Counted from the stretch's first letter, positions 41,011 through 50,416 are shown. The stretch: DNA of 64,000 nucleotides from a bacterium (GCA_023663725.1 JAMPGX010000018.1:1-64000); one strand, 5' to 3'. Program-made: numbers and translations. The notes: generated by a model not told the origin, from the letters alone.

Positions 41011-42771
41011 ATGGAAAATATGCAAAGCAATATCTGGCAGGAGCCTGAAAGCGGCGCTGCGGCGCAGGGCCAGAATATGCAAGTAGAGGACCTGGATGCC
41101 GCAAGGCCAGGTATGCCAGCGCCCAGTGCTAGACCAGGAGGACAGCCAGGGACGCCAGGCGGAGCTTTTCCTCCAGCGGGAGGCCCCGTCCTCATGCCGT
41201 GTCCCCCGAAAAAACCGGATACGCCGGAGACAAAGAACATGAAGGAGAATTTCCAGATATTTGGCATGGCGTCCTTTCTGTACGCCTGTCTGTACGTCTT
41301 TTGCATGTACCGCAACGGTAGCGGGGTGACATACCCTTTTTTCGTGGCAGGAAGTCTCTTGTTTATCTGTTATTGCTGTGCAAAACTGGGGATTTCCTTC
41401 AAAAAAGGCGGCGCCTTCTATGTGATCAGCATGATGCTGCTGGCCATATCCACTTTTTGCACCGACGACGGCAGGATCATCACGCTAAATAAATTGGGGA
41501 TATTTCTGTTGGCTATAAGCTTTTTGCTGTTTACGCTGTATGACACCAGCAAATGGAATTTGGTCAAATACCTGGGAACGATCTGCCAGACTGTGTTTGT
41601 ATCCTTCAATGAACTGCCTCGCCCCTTCGAGGATGCGAGCTGGTATGTGAAGCATAAGATGAAGCGCAAAAACAGCAAGGTATTGTATGTGATATTGGGG
41701 CTGGTGATCGCACTGCCTATCTTTCTGGTCGTGTTTGCGCTGCTGGTCAGCGCGGATGCCGTGTTCAGAGATATGACGGATAAGATATTGGAGCAGCTTC
41801 GCATTGAAAATATGATGCTGGCGCTGTTTATGTGGGCCTGTATGTTCCTGGCCTCCTACTGTATCCTGAGCTTTCTGTGCAAGAGGACGATTCAGGCGGA
41901 GGTAAAAGACAGCCGCAGGGGAGAACCGCTGATTGCCATCACCATCGCTACTTTATTGACGCTGTTGTACCTGGTTTTCAGCGTGATTCAGATCGTCTAT
42001 CTGTTTGCAGGCAATATGACACTCCCGTCGGGATACACTTACGCGGAGTACGCCAGAGAGGGTTTCTTTCAACTGCTGGCGGTCAGCGTCCTGAATCTGA
42101 TTCTGGTGTTGATTGGTCTGGGATGTTTCAAGGAGAGTAAATTGCTGAAAGGGATACTGACAGTGATGTCACTATGCACCTATATCATGATTGCTTCCAG
42201 CGCCATGCGGATGATTATCTATATCAGGTGGTATTATCTCACCTTTCTGCGGATTTTTGTGCTGTGGAGTCTGGCGGTGCTGCTTTTGCTTTTCACAGGA
42301 GTCATCATCTCGATCATAAAGAGCAGCTTTCCGCTGTTTCGCTATAGTATGGTGGTAGTGACGCTGTGCTATATGGCGCTGTCCTTCAGCCATCCGGATT
42401 ACTGGATCGCCAGAGTGAATGTGGCCAGCACAAACCTGGTCACCCGCAGCGATTTCTTTGAGGGAAAACCCTATGAGGATTATGACTTCCTGAGTCAGCT
42501 CAATGCGGATGCGGCGCCCGTGCTGCTCGATCTGATGGTAAGGGAGGGGTACGATCTGAACTTCTACTATGAGGAGGAACCCCTGCAGAGCCGACGGGAT
42601 CTGGCCAAGGAACAGGGCGACACCTTCAGCCGAAGAGACCCGCAGTGCTTTGGATATTACTATCTGGATCGGCTCAAAGCCAGGAATTCCCGAAACGGCA
42701 TCAGAACCTTTAACGTTTCGAGATTCCTGTCAGAATTTGAGATATTGTCGGAATGTACGAAAGGGATGTAA
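41011..42771 (+). CDS. DUF4173 polytopic membrane protein
   Basis: 586 residues from ATG 41011 (GGAGGAG upstream). A proline- and glycine-rich cytoplasmic head (about 1-85) precedes twelve or so helices. Family marks include the DTSKWNLVKY segment, AVFRDMTDKIL and YAEYAREGFFQLLAVSVLNL; the soluble tail starts near SHPDYWIARVNV. DUF4173 proteins lie next to DUF2975/YozG-type regulators in many Firmicutes. No function is established. The gene ends 19 bases before the convergent ABC-F gene, with no obvious terminator between them. Confidence 0.85.
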   Translation: MENMQSNIWQEPESGAAAQGQNMQVEDLDAARPGMPAPSARPGGQPGTPGGAFPPAGGPVLMPCPPKKPDTPETKNMKENFQIFGMASFLYACLYVFCMYRNGSGVTYPFFVAGSLLFICYCCAKLGISFKKGGAFYVISMMLLAISTFCTDDGRIITLNKLGIFLLAISFLLFTLYDTSKWNLVKYLGTICQTVFVSFNELPRPFEDASWYVKHKMKRKNSKVLYVILGLVIALPIFLVVFALLVSADAVFRDMTDKILEQLRIENMMLALFMWACMFLASYCILSFLCKRTIQAEVKDSRRGEPLIAITIATLLTLLYLVFSVIQIVYLFAGNMTLPSGYTYAEYAREGFFQLLAVSVLNLILVLIGLGCFKESKLLKGILTVMSLCTYIMIASSAMRMIIYIRWYYLTFLRIFVLWSLAVLLLLFTGVIISIIKSSFPLFRYSMVVVTLCYMALSFSHPDYWIARVNVASTNLVTRSDFFEGKPYEDYDFLSQLNADAAPVLLDLMVREGYDLNFYYEEEPLQSRRDLAKEQGDTFSRRDPQCFGYYYLDRLKARNSRNGIRTFNVSRFLSEFEILSECTKGM

Positions 42772-42790
42772 ATAAAGCGAAGTAGTTCTG

Positions 42791-44347
42791 TCAAAATATC
42801 CGCGTGGTCCATCGGGTACAATCCCACACATCGGTAGCCAGGCCCTCATAGAATTCCGGTTCATGGCAGACCATCAGGATGCTGCCCTTATATTCCAGAA
42901 GGGCGCGCCGCAGCTCAGCCTTGGCATCTACATCCAGATGGTTGGTGGGTTCGTCCAGTAGCAATACATTGGATGCCTGGTTGATCAGCTTGCACAGTCG
43001 CACTTTGGCCTGTTCACCGCCGGAGAGAACTCGTACCTTGCTCTCAATATGCTTGGTGGTCAGGCCGCATTTCGCCAGAGCGGAGCGCACCTCGTACTGG
43101 GTAAAGCCGGGAAAGGCATTCCAGATCTCCTCGATACAGGTGGTGTCTATATTCTGGTCCATCTCCTGCTCAAAATAGCCGATCTCCAGATAATCCCCCT
43201 GCTCCACGGAGCCGGACAGGGGTGGAATCAGGCCAAGGATGCTCTTTAGCAGAGTGGTCTTGCCAATGCCGTTAGCGCCGGTGAGGACGATCTTCTGACC
43301 TCTCTCCATCTCCAGATTCAGTGCGCTGGACAGAGGCTCCTCGTATCCGATCACCAGATCACGAGTCTGAAAGATATATCTGCCGGGGGTGCGCGCTTCT
43401 CGAAAATGGAATTCCGGCTTGGGCTTTTCTCCGGCCAGCTCGATGACCTCCATCTTATCGAGCTTTTTCTGGCGGGACATGGCCATGTTGCGGGTGGCTA
43501 CCCTGGCTTTGTTGCGGGCCACGAAATCCTTTAGCTCAGCGATCTCCTTCTGCTGCCTGTTGTATGCGGCCTCCCGCTGAGCCTTTTTCATGGCATAGAC
43601 TTCCTGAAATTTGTCGTAGTCTCCCACATAGCGGGTCAACTGCTGATTGTCCATATGGTAGATCAGATTGATGACACTGTTTAAAAAGGGGATATCGTGG
43701 CTGATGAGAATAAAAGCATTCTCATATTCATTCAGGTATCTTTTCAGCCAAGTGATATGCTCGGCATCCAGGTAGTTGGTGGGCTCATCCAGCAGTAAGA
43801 TATCAGGTTTTTCCAGCAGCAGCTTGCCCAGCAGCACCTTGGTGCGCTGGCCGCCGCTGAGTTCTGTCACATCCCGTTCCAGACCGATCTCCGCAAGTCC
43901 CAGCGCCCGTCCCACCTCGTCCACCTTGGAGTCAATCATATAGAAATCGTGCTGGGTGAGTAGCTCCTGCAGAGTGCCGAACTCCTCCATATATTTATCC
44001 AATTCCTCAGGGGAGGCCTCCGCCATTCTGTCACACAGTCGGTTCATCTCCATCTCCATCTCGTAGAGAAAATCGAAGGCGGAGGAAAGTACCTGCCGTA
44101 TTGTCATGCCTGGCTGCAACGCTGTGTGCTGGTCCAAGTAGCCCGCCCGAACATTTTTGGCCCACTCTATTTTGCCCTCGTCCGGCGTCAGCTTACCAGT
44201 GATGATATTCATAAAGGTGGATTTGCCTTCGCCGTTGGCTCCCACCAGTCCGATATGTTCCCCCTTCAGCAACCGGAAGGACACATCCTGAAAGATGGCC
44301 CTGTCCCCAAAGCCGTGCGTCAGATGTTCTACATTTAAGATACTCAT
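42791..44347 (-). CDS. ABC-F family ATPase (translation factor/ribosome protection type)
   Basis: 518 residues from ATG 44347 (CAGGGG site); an upstream in-frame start would lie in the promoter. There are two ATPase domains and no membrane helix. First Walker A GANGEGKST, signature ELSGGQRTK, LLLDEPTNYLD; second GANGIGKTT, VLSGGEQAK, LLLDEPTNHLD. The linker between (about 235-300, rich in K/R/Q) is the P-site tRNA interaction motif. ABC-F proteins act on the ribosome, either as housekeeping factors or as antibiotic resistance proteins; this one resembles the YbiT/YdiF housekeeping branch more than resistance types, but that is a weak call. Confidence 0.88.
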   Translation of the reverse strand: MSILNVEHLTHGFGDRAIFQDVSFRLLKGEHIGLVGANGEGKSTFMNIITGKLTPDEGKIEWAKNVRAGYLDQHTALQPGMTIRQVLSSAFDFLYEMEMEMNRLCDRMAEASPEELDKYMEEFGTLQELLTQHDFYMIDSKVDEVGRALGLAEIGLERDVTELSGGQRTKVLLGKLLLEKPDILLLDEPTNYLDAEHITWLKRYLNEYENAFILISHDIPFLNSVINLIYHMDNQQLTRYVGDYDKFQEVYAMKKAQREAAYNRQQKEIAELKDFVARNKARVATRNMAMSRQKKLDKMEVIELAGEKPKPEFHFREARTPGRYIFQTRDLVIGYEEPLSSALNLEMERGQKIVLTGANGIGKTTLLKSILGLIPPLSGSVEQGDYLEIGYFEQEMDQNIDTTCIEEIWNAFPGFTQYEVRSALAKCGLTTKHIESKVRVLSGGEQAKVRLCKLINQASNVLLLDEPTNHLDVDAKAELRRALLEYKGSILMVCHEPEFYEGLATDVWDCTRWTTRIF

Positions 44348-44386
44348 GGTAATCCCCTGCCTTTCTCGCGATTCGTTTCCTATGGA

Positions 44387-44415
44387 AGTATACAGGATAT
44401 CGGCGGCTTTGTCAC
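44387..44415 (-). promoter_or_regulatory. Promoter of the ABC-F gene
   Basis: On the minus strand GTGACA (44415-44410), 17 bases, TATACT (44392-44387), 40 bases before the ATG. The leader is short and has no attenuator, unlike inducible resistance ABC-F genes. Confidence 0.55.
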
Positions 44416-44459
44416 GTGCAAAATGCAGGACCTCATTATTCTGGTCAGACAAAAGCTTA

Positions 44460-44488
44460 TTGATAGAATAGGACTCCTGTGTTATACT
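44460..44488 (+). promoter_or_regulatory. Promoter of the 44522 gene
   Basis: TTGATA (44460-44465), 17 bases, TATACT (44483-44488), 34 bases before the ATG. Confidence 0.6.
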
Positions 44489-44521
44489 CAACGCAGCAAA
44501 TGGAATTGAGGTATAAAGGAT

Positions 44522-45031
44522 ATGGCAAAATTTCGGATTGATACAACAGAGTTGTATTGGATTGACGGGAGTATAGATGATCCTGAAGATTTATGTTTGC
44601 ACGGTCATGCCATTGCCTATATTGGCGAAGAACGTTTGGAATATGACTGTACCGTCAGTGCAACGGCCCTATATCTGCTCAAAACATTGACAGAGGACCA
44701 TATCATCAATGAGGATAATCAAATGCTGCCTTGCTGCGGACATTTTTATATGCCCGATACAAATCTGGAAAATGTGAAAATCCTGGGCTGCAATCATGGA
44801 ATTGATTGGACAGTAAGGCACAGGGGAAAAGATGTTGTTCTGACCACGGAAAACGGGACCAGGGAGATCATTCCGCTTGTGGAATATAGGCAAGAGGTAT
44901 ATCGGTTTGCAGACAAAATTGAAGAATACTATAAATCTTGTTCGCCAAAAATAATGCCGGAGGATTCATTCAGCCGCGATGGATATATTGCGTTTTGGAA
45001 CGAATGGCGCCGGCGAAGAACAAAAAATTAA
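44522..45031 (+). CDS. Conserved-looking cytoplasmic protein, function unknown
   Basis: 169 residues, no signal or membrane segment. A beta-rich N-terminus (FRIDTTELYWIDGSIDDPEDLCLHGHAIAYIGEERLEYDCTVS when read through) is followed by a cysteine- and histidine-containing stretch (MLPCCGHFYMP, LGCNHGIDW) that could bind a metal. The C-terminus ends in a basic helix. The compact composition and good promoter argue for a real gene. I do not recognise the family. Confidence 0.7.
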   Translation: MAKFRIDTTELYWIDGSIDDPEDLCLHGHAIAYIGEERLEYDCTVSATALYLLKTLTEDHIINEDNQMLPCCGHFYMPDTNLENVKILGCNHGIDWTVRHRGKDVVLTTENGTREIIPLVEYRQEVYRFADKIEEYYKSCSPKIMPEDSFSRDGYIAFWNEWRRRRTKN

Positions 45032-45119
45032 GAATTTTTAAGGATACATTTTCCAGAAGATAGGCTATACTAAAAATATTATGATATGTCGCTTGCACTT
45101 GGCGGCAGAAAGGAGTATT

Positions 45120-45782
45120 ATGAAAAAACTGGCAGTACTATTTATGACAGCAGTTCTGACCTTGAGCCTGGTAAGCTGTGGCAAGGGAAATGACGAGGGA
45201 GAAGGAACCGGAGCGGGAGGCGATCAGCAGTCCACGGTCGAAGATTCGACGCAGGACACGCAGCCGGAGAGCAGTTCCCAACCGGAATCGGATTCACAGT
45301 CCCAGGAATCTTCTCAGACGCCTGAGGATGGACAGGACGGTATCAGCGAGGACATGAGCGCGATCCGTCAGGCAGTGGTGGATGAGTTGGGAGACAATTA
45401 TTGGCCGGACTCTCAGATTCCGCCTGAATATCTGGAAGCCTATGGCCTTACCAGCGACATGTATGTGGATTTCTGGGGTGAGATGCCGATGATCAGCACC
45501 AATGTGGATACCATCATCGTCATCAAGGCGGCCGAAGGGCAGATAGACGCTGTGGAGACCGCACTGAACAGCTACCGTGACACTCTGGTAAATGATACGA
45601 TGCAGTATCCCATGAACCTGGGGAAGATTCAGGCGTCCCGAATCGAGGTCGTGGATGATTACGCCTGCTTTGTGCAGTTGGGAGCAGAGGTGATTGACAT
45701 GGAGGAAGAGGAGTCCATCCGTCATTGCCAGGAACAGAATGAAATGGCATTGGCCGCCATAGAGAAGGTCATCCGGCAATAG
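45120..45782 (+). CDS. DUF4358 lipoprotein
   Basis: 220 residues. Signal peptide with lipobox LVSC (C20), a long S/Q/E/D-rich linker (about 22-75), then the DUF4358 domain (about 80-205; YLEAYGLTSDMYVDFWGEMP, VIKAAEGQIDAVETAL). The ATG at 45120 is supported by AAAGGAG. DUF4358 genes are usually found with MBOAT acyltransferase and DHHW genes, as here; a role in surface polymer acylation is suggested by that link only. 12 bases to the next gene. Confidence 0.85.
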   Translation: MKKLAVLFMTAVLTLSLVSCGKGNDEGEGTGAGGDQQSTVEDSTQDTQPESSSQPESDSQSQESSQTPEDGQDGISEDMSAIRQAVVDELGDNYWPDSQIPPEYLEAYGLTSDMYVDFWGEMPMISTNVDTIIVIKAAEGQIDAVETALNSYRDTLVNDTMQYPMNLGKIQASRIEVVDDYACFVQLGAEVIDMEEEESIRHCQEQNEMALAAIEKVIRQ

Positions 45783-45794
45783 GAGTATGACAGT

Positions 45795-47210
45795 ATGGTA
45801 TTTAGCAGCATTACCTTTTTGTTTCGGTTTTTGCCGATATTCCTGATCCTGTATTTTGTGACTCCCCGGAGGATGAGAAACGTCATCCTCTTTTTGGGGA
45901 GTCTTGTTTTTTATGCCTGGGGAGAGCCGGTGTATGTGGTATTGATGCTCTTTTCCACTGTGTCGGACTATCTGCATGGCCGTCTGATCGGCGCGTGCAA
46001 GAGCAGGAATGTGGCCAGGGGGCTGCTGATCTCATCCATCGTGATCAATCTGGGAATTCTGGGCTTTTTTAAATACAGTGATTTCCTGATCGGCACTGTC
46101 AACGGGCTGCTGGGGTGGAGCATTCCCCTGTTGGAGCTGCCCCTGCCCATCGGTATCTCTTTTTACACCTTTCAGACTATGTCCTATACCATTGACTGCT
46201 ATCGCGGAGAGGCCAGAGTGCAGAAGAATATTCTGGATTTTGGCGTCTATGTCACGATGTTCCCGCAGCTGATTGCCGGCCCGATCGTCAAATATCGGGA
46301 CGTGCAGGAGCAGCTTCATGACCGTCGGGTGGATCTGATGGCTATCAGTCGGGGGTGTTGCAGGTTCACGGTAGGTCTGGCCAAGAAGGTGTTGCTAGCC
46401 AACAATCTGGGACTTTTGTGGACAGAGATCTCCGGAAAGAGTCCGGAGAATATGACTGTGCTTGCAGCCTGGATGGGCGTGTTGGCCTTCGCATTTCAGA
46501 TATATTTTGATTTTTCCGGATATTCTGATATGGCTATCGGGCTGGGCGCGATACTGGGCTTCCATTTTCCAGAGAATTTCAATTATCCCTATATTGCGGC
46601 CTCCATCACAGATTTCTGGCGCAGATGGCATATCTCCCTGAGCAGCTGGTTTCGGGAGTATGTCTATATCCCGCTGGGAGGTAATCGCAGGGGCCTGCCC
46701 AGGCAGCTTTTAAATATTCTGATTGTGTGGACATTGACCGGAATCTGGCACGGCGCCGGATGGAATTTCCTCCTGTGGGGCCTGTGGTTTGCCCTGTGGC
46801 TGGTCCTGGAAAAGCTGGTGTTTGGACGGGTGCTGAAGGTGCTGCCCGCCATGGTGGGACGTCTGTATACCTGGGCGATCGTGCTGGTGGGCTGGGTGTT
46901 TTTTGCGATTGAAAAGGGCGGCGGAGCTCTCAGCTATCTGCGCGTCATGTTCGGACAGGCAGCGGCGGGGCTCTATGACGAGGGAACCTTATTTACCCTG
47001 TTGGAGTATCGGGTGTTGCTGTTCGTCGCAGCAGTAGCTTCCACTCCGCTGATCTATAGGATTACAGGAAGGCTGTTGCACGCTACTGGAGGCGGAGCGG
47101 TGGCATGCCGTCGGGTTCTGGAGAAGCTGATCCCTTCTCTGCTGCTCATCTCTTCCATCGCCTATATCGTAGAAGCCTCCTACAATCCATTTCTATATTT
47201 TCGGTTCTAA
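45795..47210 (+). CDS. MBOAT-family O-acyltransferase (AlgI/DltB-like)
   Basis: 471 residues with about eleven helices. MBOAT core: YFDFSGYSDMAIGLG, FWRRWHISLSSWFREYVYIPLGG and LTGIWHGAGWNFLLWG, whose histidine is the catalytic residue. AlgI-type members move acetyl groups across the membrane for O-acetylation of surface polysaccharides, with an AlgJ/AlgX/DHHW partner outside, which is the next gene. AGGAG lies nine bases before the ATG. Confidence 0.93.
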   Translation: MVFSSITFLFRFLPIFLILYFVTPRRMRNVILFLGSLVFYAWGEPVYVVLMLFSTVSDYLHGRLIGACKSRNVARGLLISSIVINLGILGFFKYSDFLIGTVNGLLGWSIPLLELPLPIGISFYTFQTMSYTIDCYRGEARVQKNILDFGVYVTMFPQLIAGPIVKYRDVQEQLHDRRVDLMAISRGCCRFTVGLAKKVLLANNLGLLWTEISGKSPENMTVLAAWMGVLAFAFQIYFDFSGYSDMAIGLGAILGFHFPENFNYPYIAASITDFWRRWHISLSSWFREYVYIPLGGNRRGLPRQLLNILIVWTLTGIWHGAGWNFLLWGLWFALWLVLEKLVFGRVLKVLPAMVGRLYTWAIVLVGWVFFAIEKGGGALSYLRVMFGQAAAGLYDEGTLFTLLEYRVLLFVAAVASTPLIYRITGRLLHATGGGAVACRRVLEKLIPSLLLISSIAYIVEASYNPFLYFRF

Positions 47211-47318
47211 ATCGCGCTTAGGCGCGTGCCGCCAATACAGGAGAGCTCGAAGCTGATATTTTATCTTTTAATTAGTGCAGGATCACAGGCATAGCCAGTG
47301 ATATGCGGAAAGGATCTC

Positions 47319-48452
47319 ATGAAGCTGGACAATGACAAACTACATGCGGGAATGACGGTGGCGTTGCTGGCTCTGGTGCTGGCACTGCTGGCCGTGGCGG
47401 ACCTGGTGAAAGAGGACCGCCTTTTCTCGGAGACGGAGAACAGAATATTGGCGCAGAAGCCCAAGTGGAGTCTGGAGGGTATCCTGAGCGGCAGCTACGA
47501 GAAGGAATATGAGACCTATGCCACGGACCAGTTCGTCAGCAGAGATACCTGGGTCATGCTGAAGACCCGCATGGACATCGCGCTGCAAAAAAAGCTGATA
47601 GGCGGCGTCTATCTGGCACAGGACGGCTACCTGATAGAGCAGCATCTGCCGGAGGAATACAGTCAGGAGACAGTGGATAAGCGTCTGGACCAGCTGCAAA
47701 AGCTGACAGAGCGATATCCGAACACCCTGGTTATGCTGGTCCCCACAGCGGACAATATATTGCAGGATAAGCTTCCCGCCCATGCGGTCAGCTATGACCA
47801 GAGAGGGCTGATCGCGCAGGTCAGGGACAGGATCGGCGAGAGTCATGTTGTCGATGTATTTCCGATATTGGAGGAGCACAGCGAGGAGCAGATCTATTAC
47901 AAGACGGACCATCACTGGACGACGCTGGGGGCATACTATGGCTATCTACAGTGGACGCAGACCGCAGGGGAGCAGCCTCGCAGCTATGACCTTCAGGAAT
48001 TGACAACGGTGTCGGACAGCTTTCTGGGAACCCTGCATTCCCGTATCAATCTTCCGATGGAGGCCGATGAGATTCAGATTTTCCCCAGAACCCTCAGACG
48101 CAAGGTGAAGATCACATACGACTTTGAACGCGAAGCGGACAGCTACTATGAGCCATCCTATCTGGAGGGCAAGAATCAGTATGGATATTTTCTTGATGAC
48201 AACCATGCCTTTATCGAGATCCATACGGCTTATGCGGCCAACGATAAGGAGCTCTTTCTGATCAAGGACTCCTACGCCAACTCGCTGATTCCCATATTGG
48301 CCCCCCACTATGAAACGATCTATGTGCTGGATCTCCGCTACTACAATGGCAGCCTGTTCACCCTGATGGACCAGTATGTAACCAGCGATAAAGTGAGCGT
48401 GATGGTGATGTACAACTGCATTCACTTCCTGGAAAATTTTTCTTACCGATAA
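47319..48452 (+). CDS. DHHW-motif protein (AlgX/AlgJ-like partner of MBOAT)
   Basis: 377 residues from ATG 47319 (AAGGA site). One N-terminal membrane anchor (about 10-28), then an SGNH-like outside domain. Its naming motif is in YYKTDHHWTTLGAYYGYLQW, and the catalytic-serine region appears as LFLIKDSYANSLIPILAPHY. It probably transfers acyl groups, delivered by the MBOAT protein, to a surface polymer. The spacer 47211-47318 shows nothing. Last gene of this three-gene set. Confidence 0.88.
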   Translation: MKLDNDKLHAGMTVALLALVLALLAVADLVKEDRLFSETENRILAQKPKWSLEGILSGSYEKEYETYATDQFVSRDTWVMLKTRMDIALQKKLIGGVYLAQDGYLIEQHLPEEYSQETVDKRLDQLQKLTERYPNTLVMLVPTADNILQDKLPAHAVSYDQRGLIAQVRDRIGESHVVDVFPILEEHSEEQIYYKTDHHWTTLGAYYGYLQWTQTAGEQPRSYDLQELTTVSDSFLGTLHSRINLPMEADEIQIFPRTLRRKVKITYDFEREADSYYEPSYLEGKNQYGYFLDDNHAFIEIHTAYAANDKELFLIKDSYANSLIPILAPHYETIYVLDLRYYNGSLFTLMDQYVTSDKVSVMVMYNCIHFLENFSYR

Positions 48453-48511
48453 TACATGTGGACAGATTATCACATGATAACTAGATTTCTGCATTGCATT
48501 ATAACCGCAAT

Positions 48512-48720
48512 GATGACAAAATTTGAGCCAATTATATGCCAGTACCGAATTGAGCAACTGGTATACTCCATAAGCAGGCTCTTTCGAACTGTCGGTACCT
48601 AGGGTTGCTAGCAACCCTAGGTACCGCTACAGTGAGAACGAAGCGAGAGCGTGCCTGCGTTGGAGCATACCAGTCGCTCAATGACACTAGCAAAGTGACT
48701 AAACTTTACAGTTACCCAAT
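48512..48720 (+). mobile_element. Small structured mobile element, subfamily 1, copy C
   Basis: About 209 bases, aligned with copies A and B from CAGTACCGAATTG through ATGACACTAGCAAAGTGACT. The termini are eroded and no target duplication is visible, so it is older. The outer stem 48549-48570/48661-48682 still pairs at 20 of 22 positions, although several of its bases differ from those in A and B. The inner stem is ACTGT-GGTAC/GTACC-ACAGT. The apex is a perfect 32-base palindrome centred on GGGTTGC-TA-GCAACCC. It lies directly before the ribosome site of the HAD gene. Confidence 0.8.
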
Positions 48721-48743
48721 ATGTTAAATAGGAGTACACGCTC

Positions 48744-49403
48744 ATGCCAATAAAAGCCGTAATATTTGATATGGATGGAGTACTGTTCGACACAGAGAGA
48801 CTGTGCATGGACAGCTGGGTCGCCGTGGCCAGGGAGAAAGGGATACCGGATATGGAGACCTTTTTCCCCTCCTGTATCGGTCGGAATCTGAACGATATCA
48901 AGCTTCTGTTCCATGATTACTACGGGGATACATATGATTATGAGCTGTTCAGAAAGCAGGCCTCGGCGCGTTTTCATGATTATGTGGACCACAAGGGACT
49001 GCCTGTAAAAAAGGGGGTTCGGGAGATTCTCGCATACCTGTGTGAGCGGCGATATCCGGTGGGACTGGCCTCCTCCACACATCTTGCCTCAGTGGAGGAC
49101 CATCTGCGCAGGGCTGGAATACGACAGTATTTCCAGAACTTGACCACGGGAGATATGGTGGAGCATTCCAAGCCGCGACCGGACATCTACCTCATGGCCT
49201 GTGAGAGCCTGGGTGTGAATCCGGCGCAGGCTATGGCCGTCGAGGATTCGCCGAACGGCATACGGGCTGCCTATAGCGCCGGTATGATACCGGTCATGGT
49301 GCCGGATATGATTGCGCCGGATGAGGAAATGCGGGTAAAGAGCACGCTTATCTGTGAAGATCTGCTGGAATTGATGCGATTTTTTGACAAAGGAGACAGC
49401 TGA
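48744..49403 (+). CDS. HAD-superfamily hydrolase (subfamily IA, beta-phosphoglucomutase-like)
   Basis: 219 residues. HAD motifs: DMDGVLFD with nucleophile D9 and D11, motif II SSTHLAS, the lysine in HSKPRPDIY, and motif IV VEDSPNGIRAA. The cap domain lies between residues about 15 and 90. Subfamily IA members dephosphorylate or isomerise sugar phosphates; the substrate is not predictable. An AGGAG site lies nine bases before the ATG. A mobile element has landed just upstream, so the original promoter may be displaced. Confidence 0.9.
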   Translation: MPIKAVIFDMDGVLFDTERLCMDSWVAVAREKGIPDMETFFPSCIGRNLNDIKLLFHDYYGDTYDYELFRKQASARFHDYVDHKGLPVKKGVREILAYLCERRYPVGLASSTHLASVEDHLRRAGIRQYFQNLTTGDMVEHSKPRPDIYLMACESLGVNPAQAMAVEDSPNGIRAAYSAGMIPVMVPDMIAPDEEMRVKSTLICEDLLELMRFFDKGDS

Positions 49404-49439
49404 TAGACAAGCAGGCTAATGATATGTGGAGGTATAACG

Positions 49440-50294
49440 ATGGCTGATCTATGTGTTCCACAGAATACAATTGCGGTATTACAGAAATATGACTTTGCAT
49501 TTCGGAAAAAATATGGACAGAACTTCCTGATCGATTCGCATGTGCTGGATAAAATAGTGGATGCCGCACAGATTGACGACCAGGACTGCGTGCTGGAGAT
49601 CGGGCCGGGCATCGGCACTATGACGCAATGGCTGGCAGAGAGGGCCAGAGCGGTGGTGGCGGTGGAGATTGACAGGGCGTTGATCCCGATTCTGCAGGAT
49701 ACACTTTCCGCCTATGACAATGTGACGGTGATCAACCAGGATATCCTCAAAACGGATATCTGGCAGCTTGTGCAGGAACATAATCAGGGCAGACCCATCA
49801 AGGTGGTGGCCAATCTGCCCTACTATATCACTACCCCCATTATCATGAATCTGCTGGAGAAGCATGTGCCGTTGCAGAGTATTACCATCATGGTGCAGAA
49901 GGAGGTCGCGGAGCGAATGCAGGTTGGCCCGGGCACAAAGGATTACGGGGCATTGTCTCTGGCCGTGCAGTACTACGCTCATCCAGAGATCGTGGCTCAT
50001 GTGCCGGCATCCTGCTTCATGCCCAGACCGAATGTGGACAGCGCGGTGGTACGGCTGACCTGTTATCCGCAGCCGCCGGTAGCGGTACGCGATGAAAAAT
50101 ATCTGTTCGCGCTGATCAGGGCGGCCTTTAACCAGAGGCGCAAGACACTGGCTAATGCTCTGGCCGGCGGAATGGGGATATCCAGAGAGCAGGTGACAGC
50201 GGCGCTGGAGGAGATGGGGCTTCCGGCTTCCATTCGCGGCGAGGCATTGACCTTAGAACAGTTCGCACAGCTTGGCAATCTCCTGCAAGAATGA
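49440..50294 (+). CDS. rsmA: 16S rRNA (A1518/A1519-N6)-dimethyltransferase RsmA (KsgA)
   Basis: 284 residues from ATG 49440 (GGAGG site). The SAM-binding motif is EIGPGIGTMTQWLA (about 53-66), and the catalytic NLPYY (N125-Y129) is the KsgA form. YGQNFLID near the N-terminus and FNQRRKTLANAL near the C-terminus are diagnostic for RsmA rather than Erm. It dimethylates two adenines in helix 45 of 16S rRNA late in 30S assembly. It follows the HAD gene by 36 bases. A GTCGGG/CCCGAC hairpin at about 50326-50348 follows, without an immediate T-tract. Confidence 0.95.
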   Translation: MADLCVPQNTIAVLQKYDFAFRKKYGQNFLIDSHVLDKIVDAAQIDDQDCVLEIGPGIGTMTQWLAERARAVVAVEIDRALIPILQDTLSAYDNVTVINQDILKTDIWQLVQEHNQGRPIKVVANLPYYITTPIIMNLLEKHVPLQSITIMVQKEVAERMQVGPGTKDYGALSLAVQYYAHPEIVAHVPASCFMPRPNVDSAVVRLTCYPQPPVAVRDEKYLFALIRAAFNQRRKTLANALAGGMGISREQVTAALEEMGLPASIRGEALTLEQFAQLGNLLQE

Positions 50295-50387
50295 ATCATA
50301 TCTGGCATAGAGGACGATATATAGTCGGGCCCGTCGGGGACCCGACACAATATCTTGTATTTTTTTCTCTTTTTTCATGATTTAATT

Positions 50388-50416
50388 TTGACATACTCCC
50401 CCTGTTATGATACACT
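50388..50416 (+). promoter_or_regulatory. Promoter of the TPR/acidic-repeat gene and glgB
   Basis: TTGACA (50388-50393), 17 bases, TACACT (50411-50416), about 90 bases before the TTG start at 50506. Confidence 0.6.

Noticed and set aside
42791-44347. Antibiotic-induced ABC-F resistance gene
   Set aside because: The leader is only about 35 bases and has no leader peptide or terminator; sequence features lean to a housekeeping branch.
49440-50294. Erm-type resistance methylase
   Set aside because: GQNFLID, NLPYY and FNQRRKTL and the length identify RsmA (KsgA), not Erm.
50326-50370. GTCGGG/CCCGAC hairpin after rsmA as an intrinsic terminator
   Set aside because: The T-rich run begins more than ten bases after the stem, so normal intrinsic termination is doubtful.
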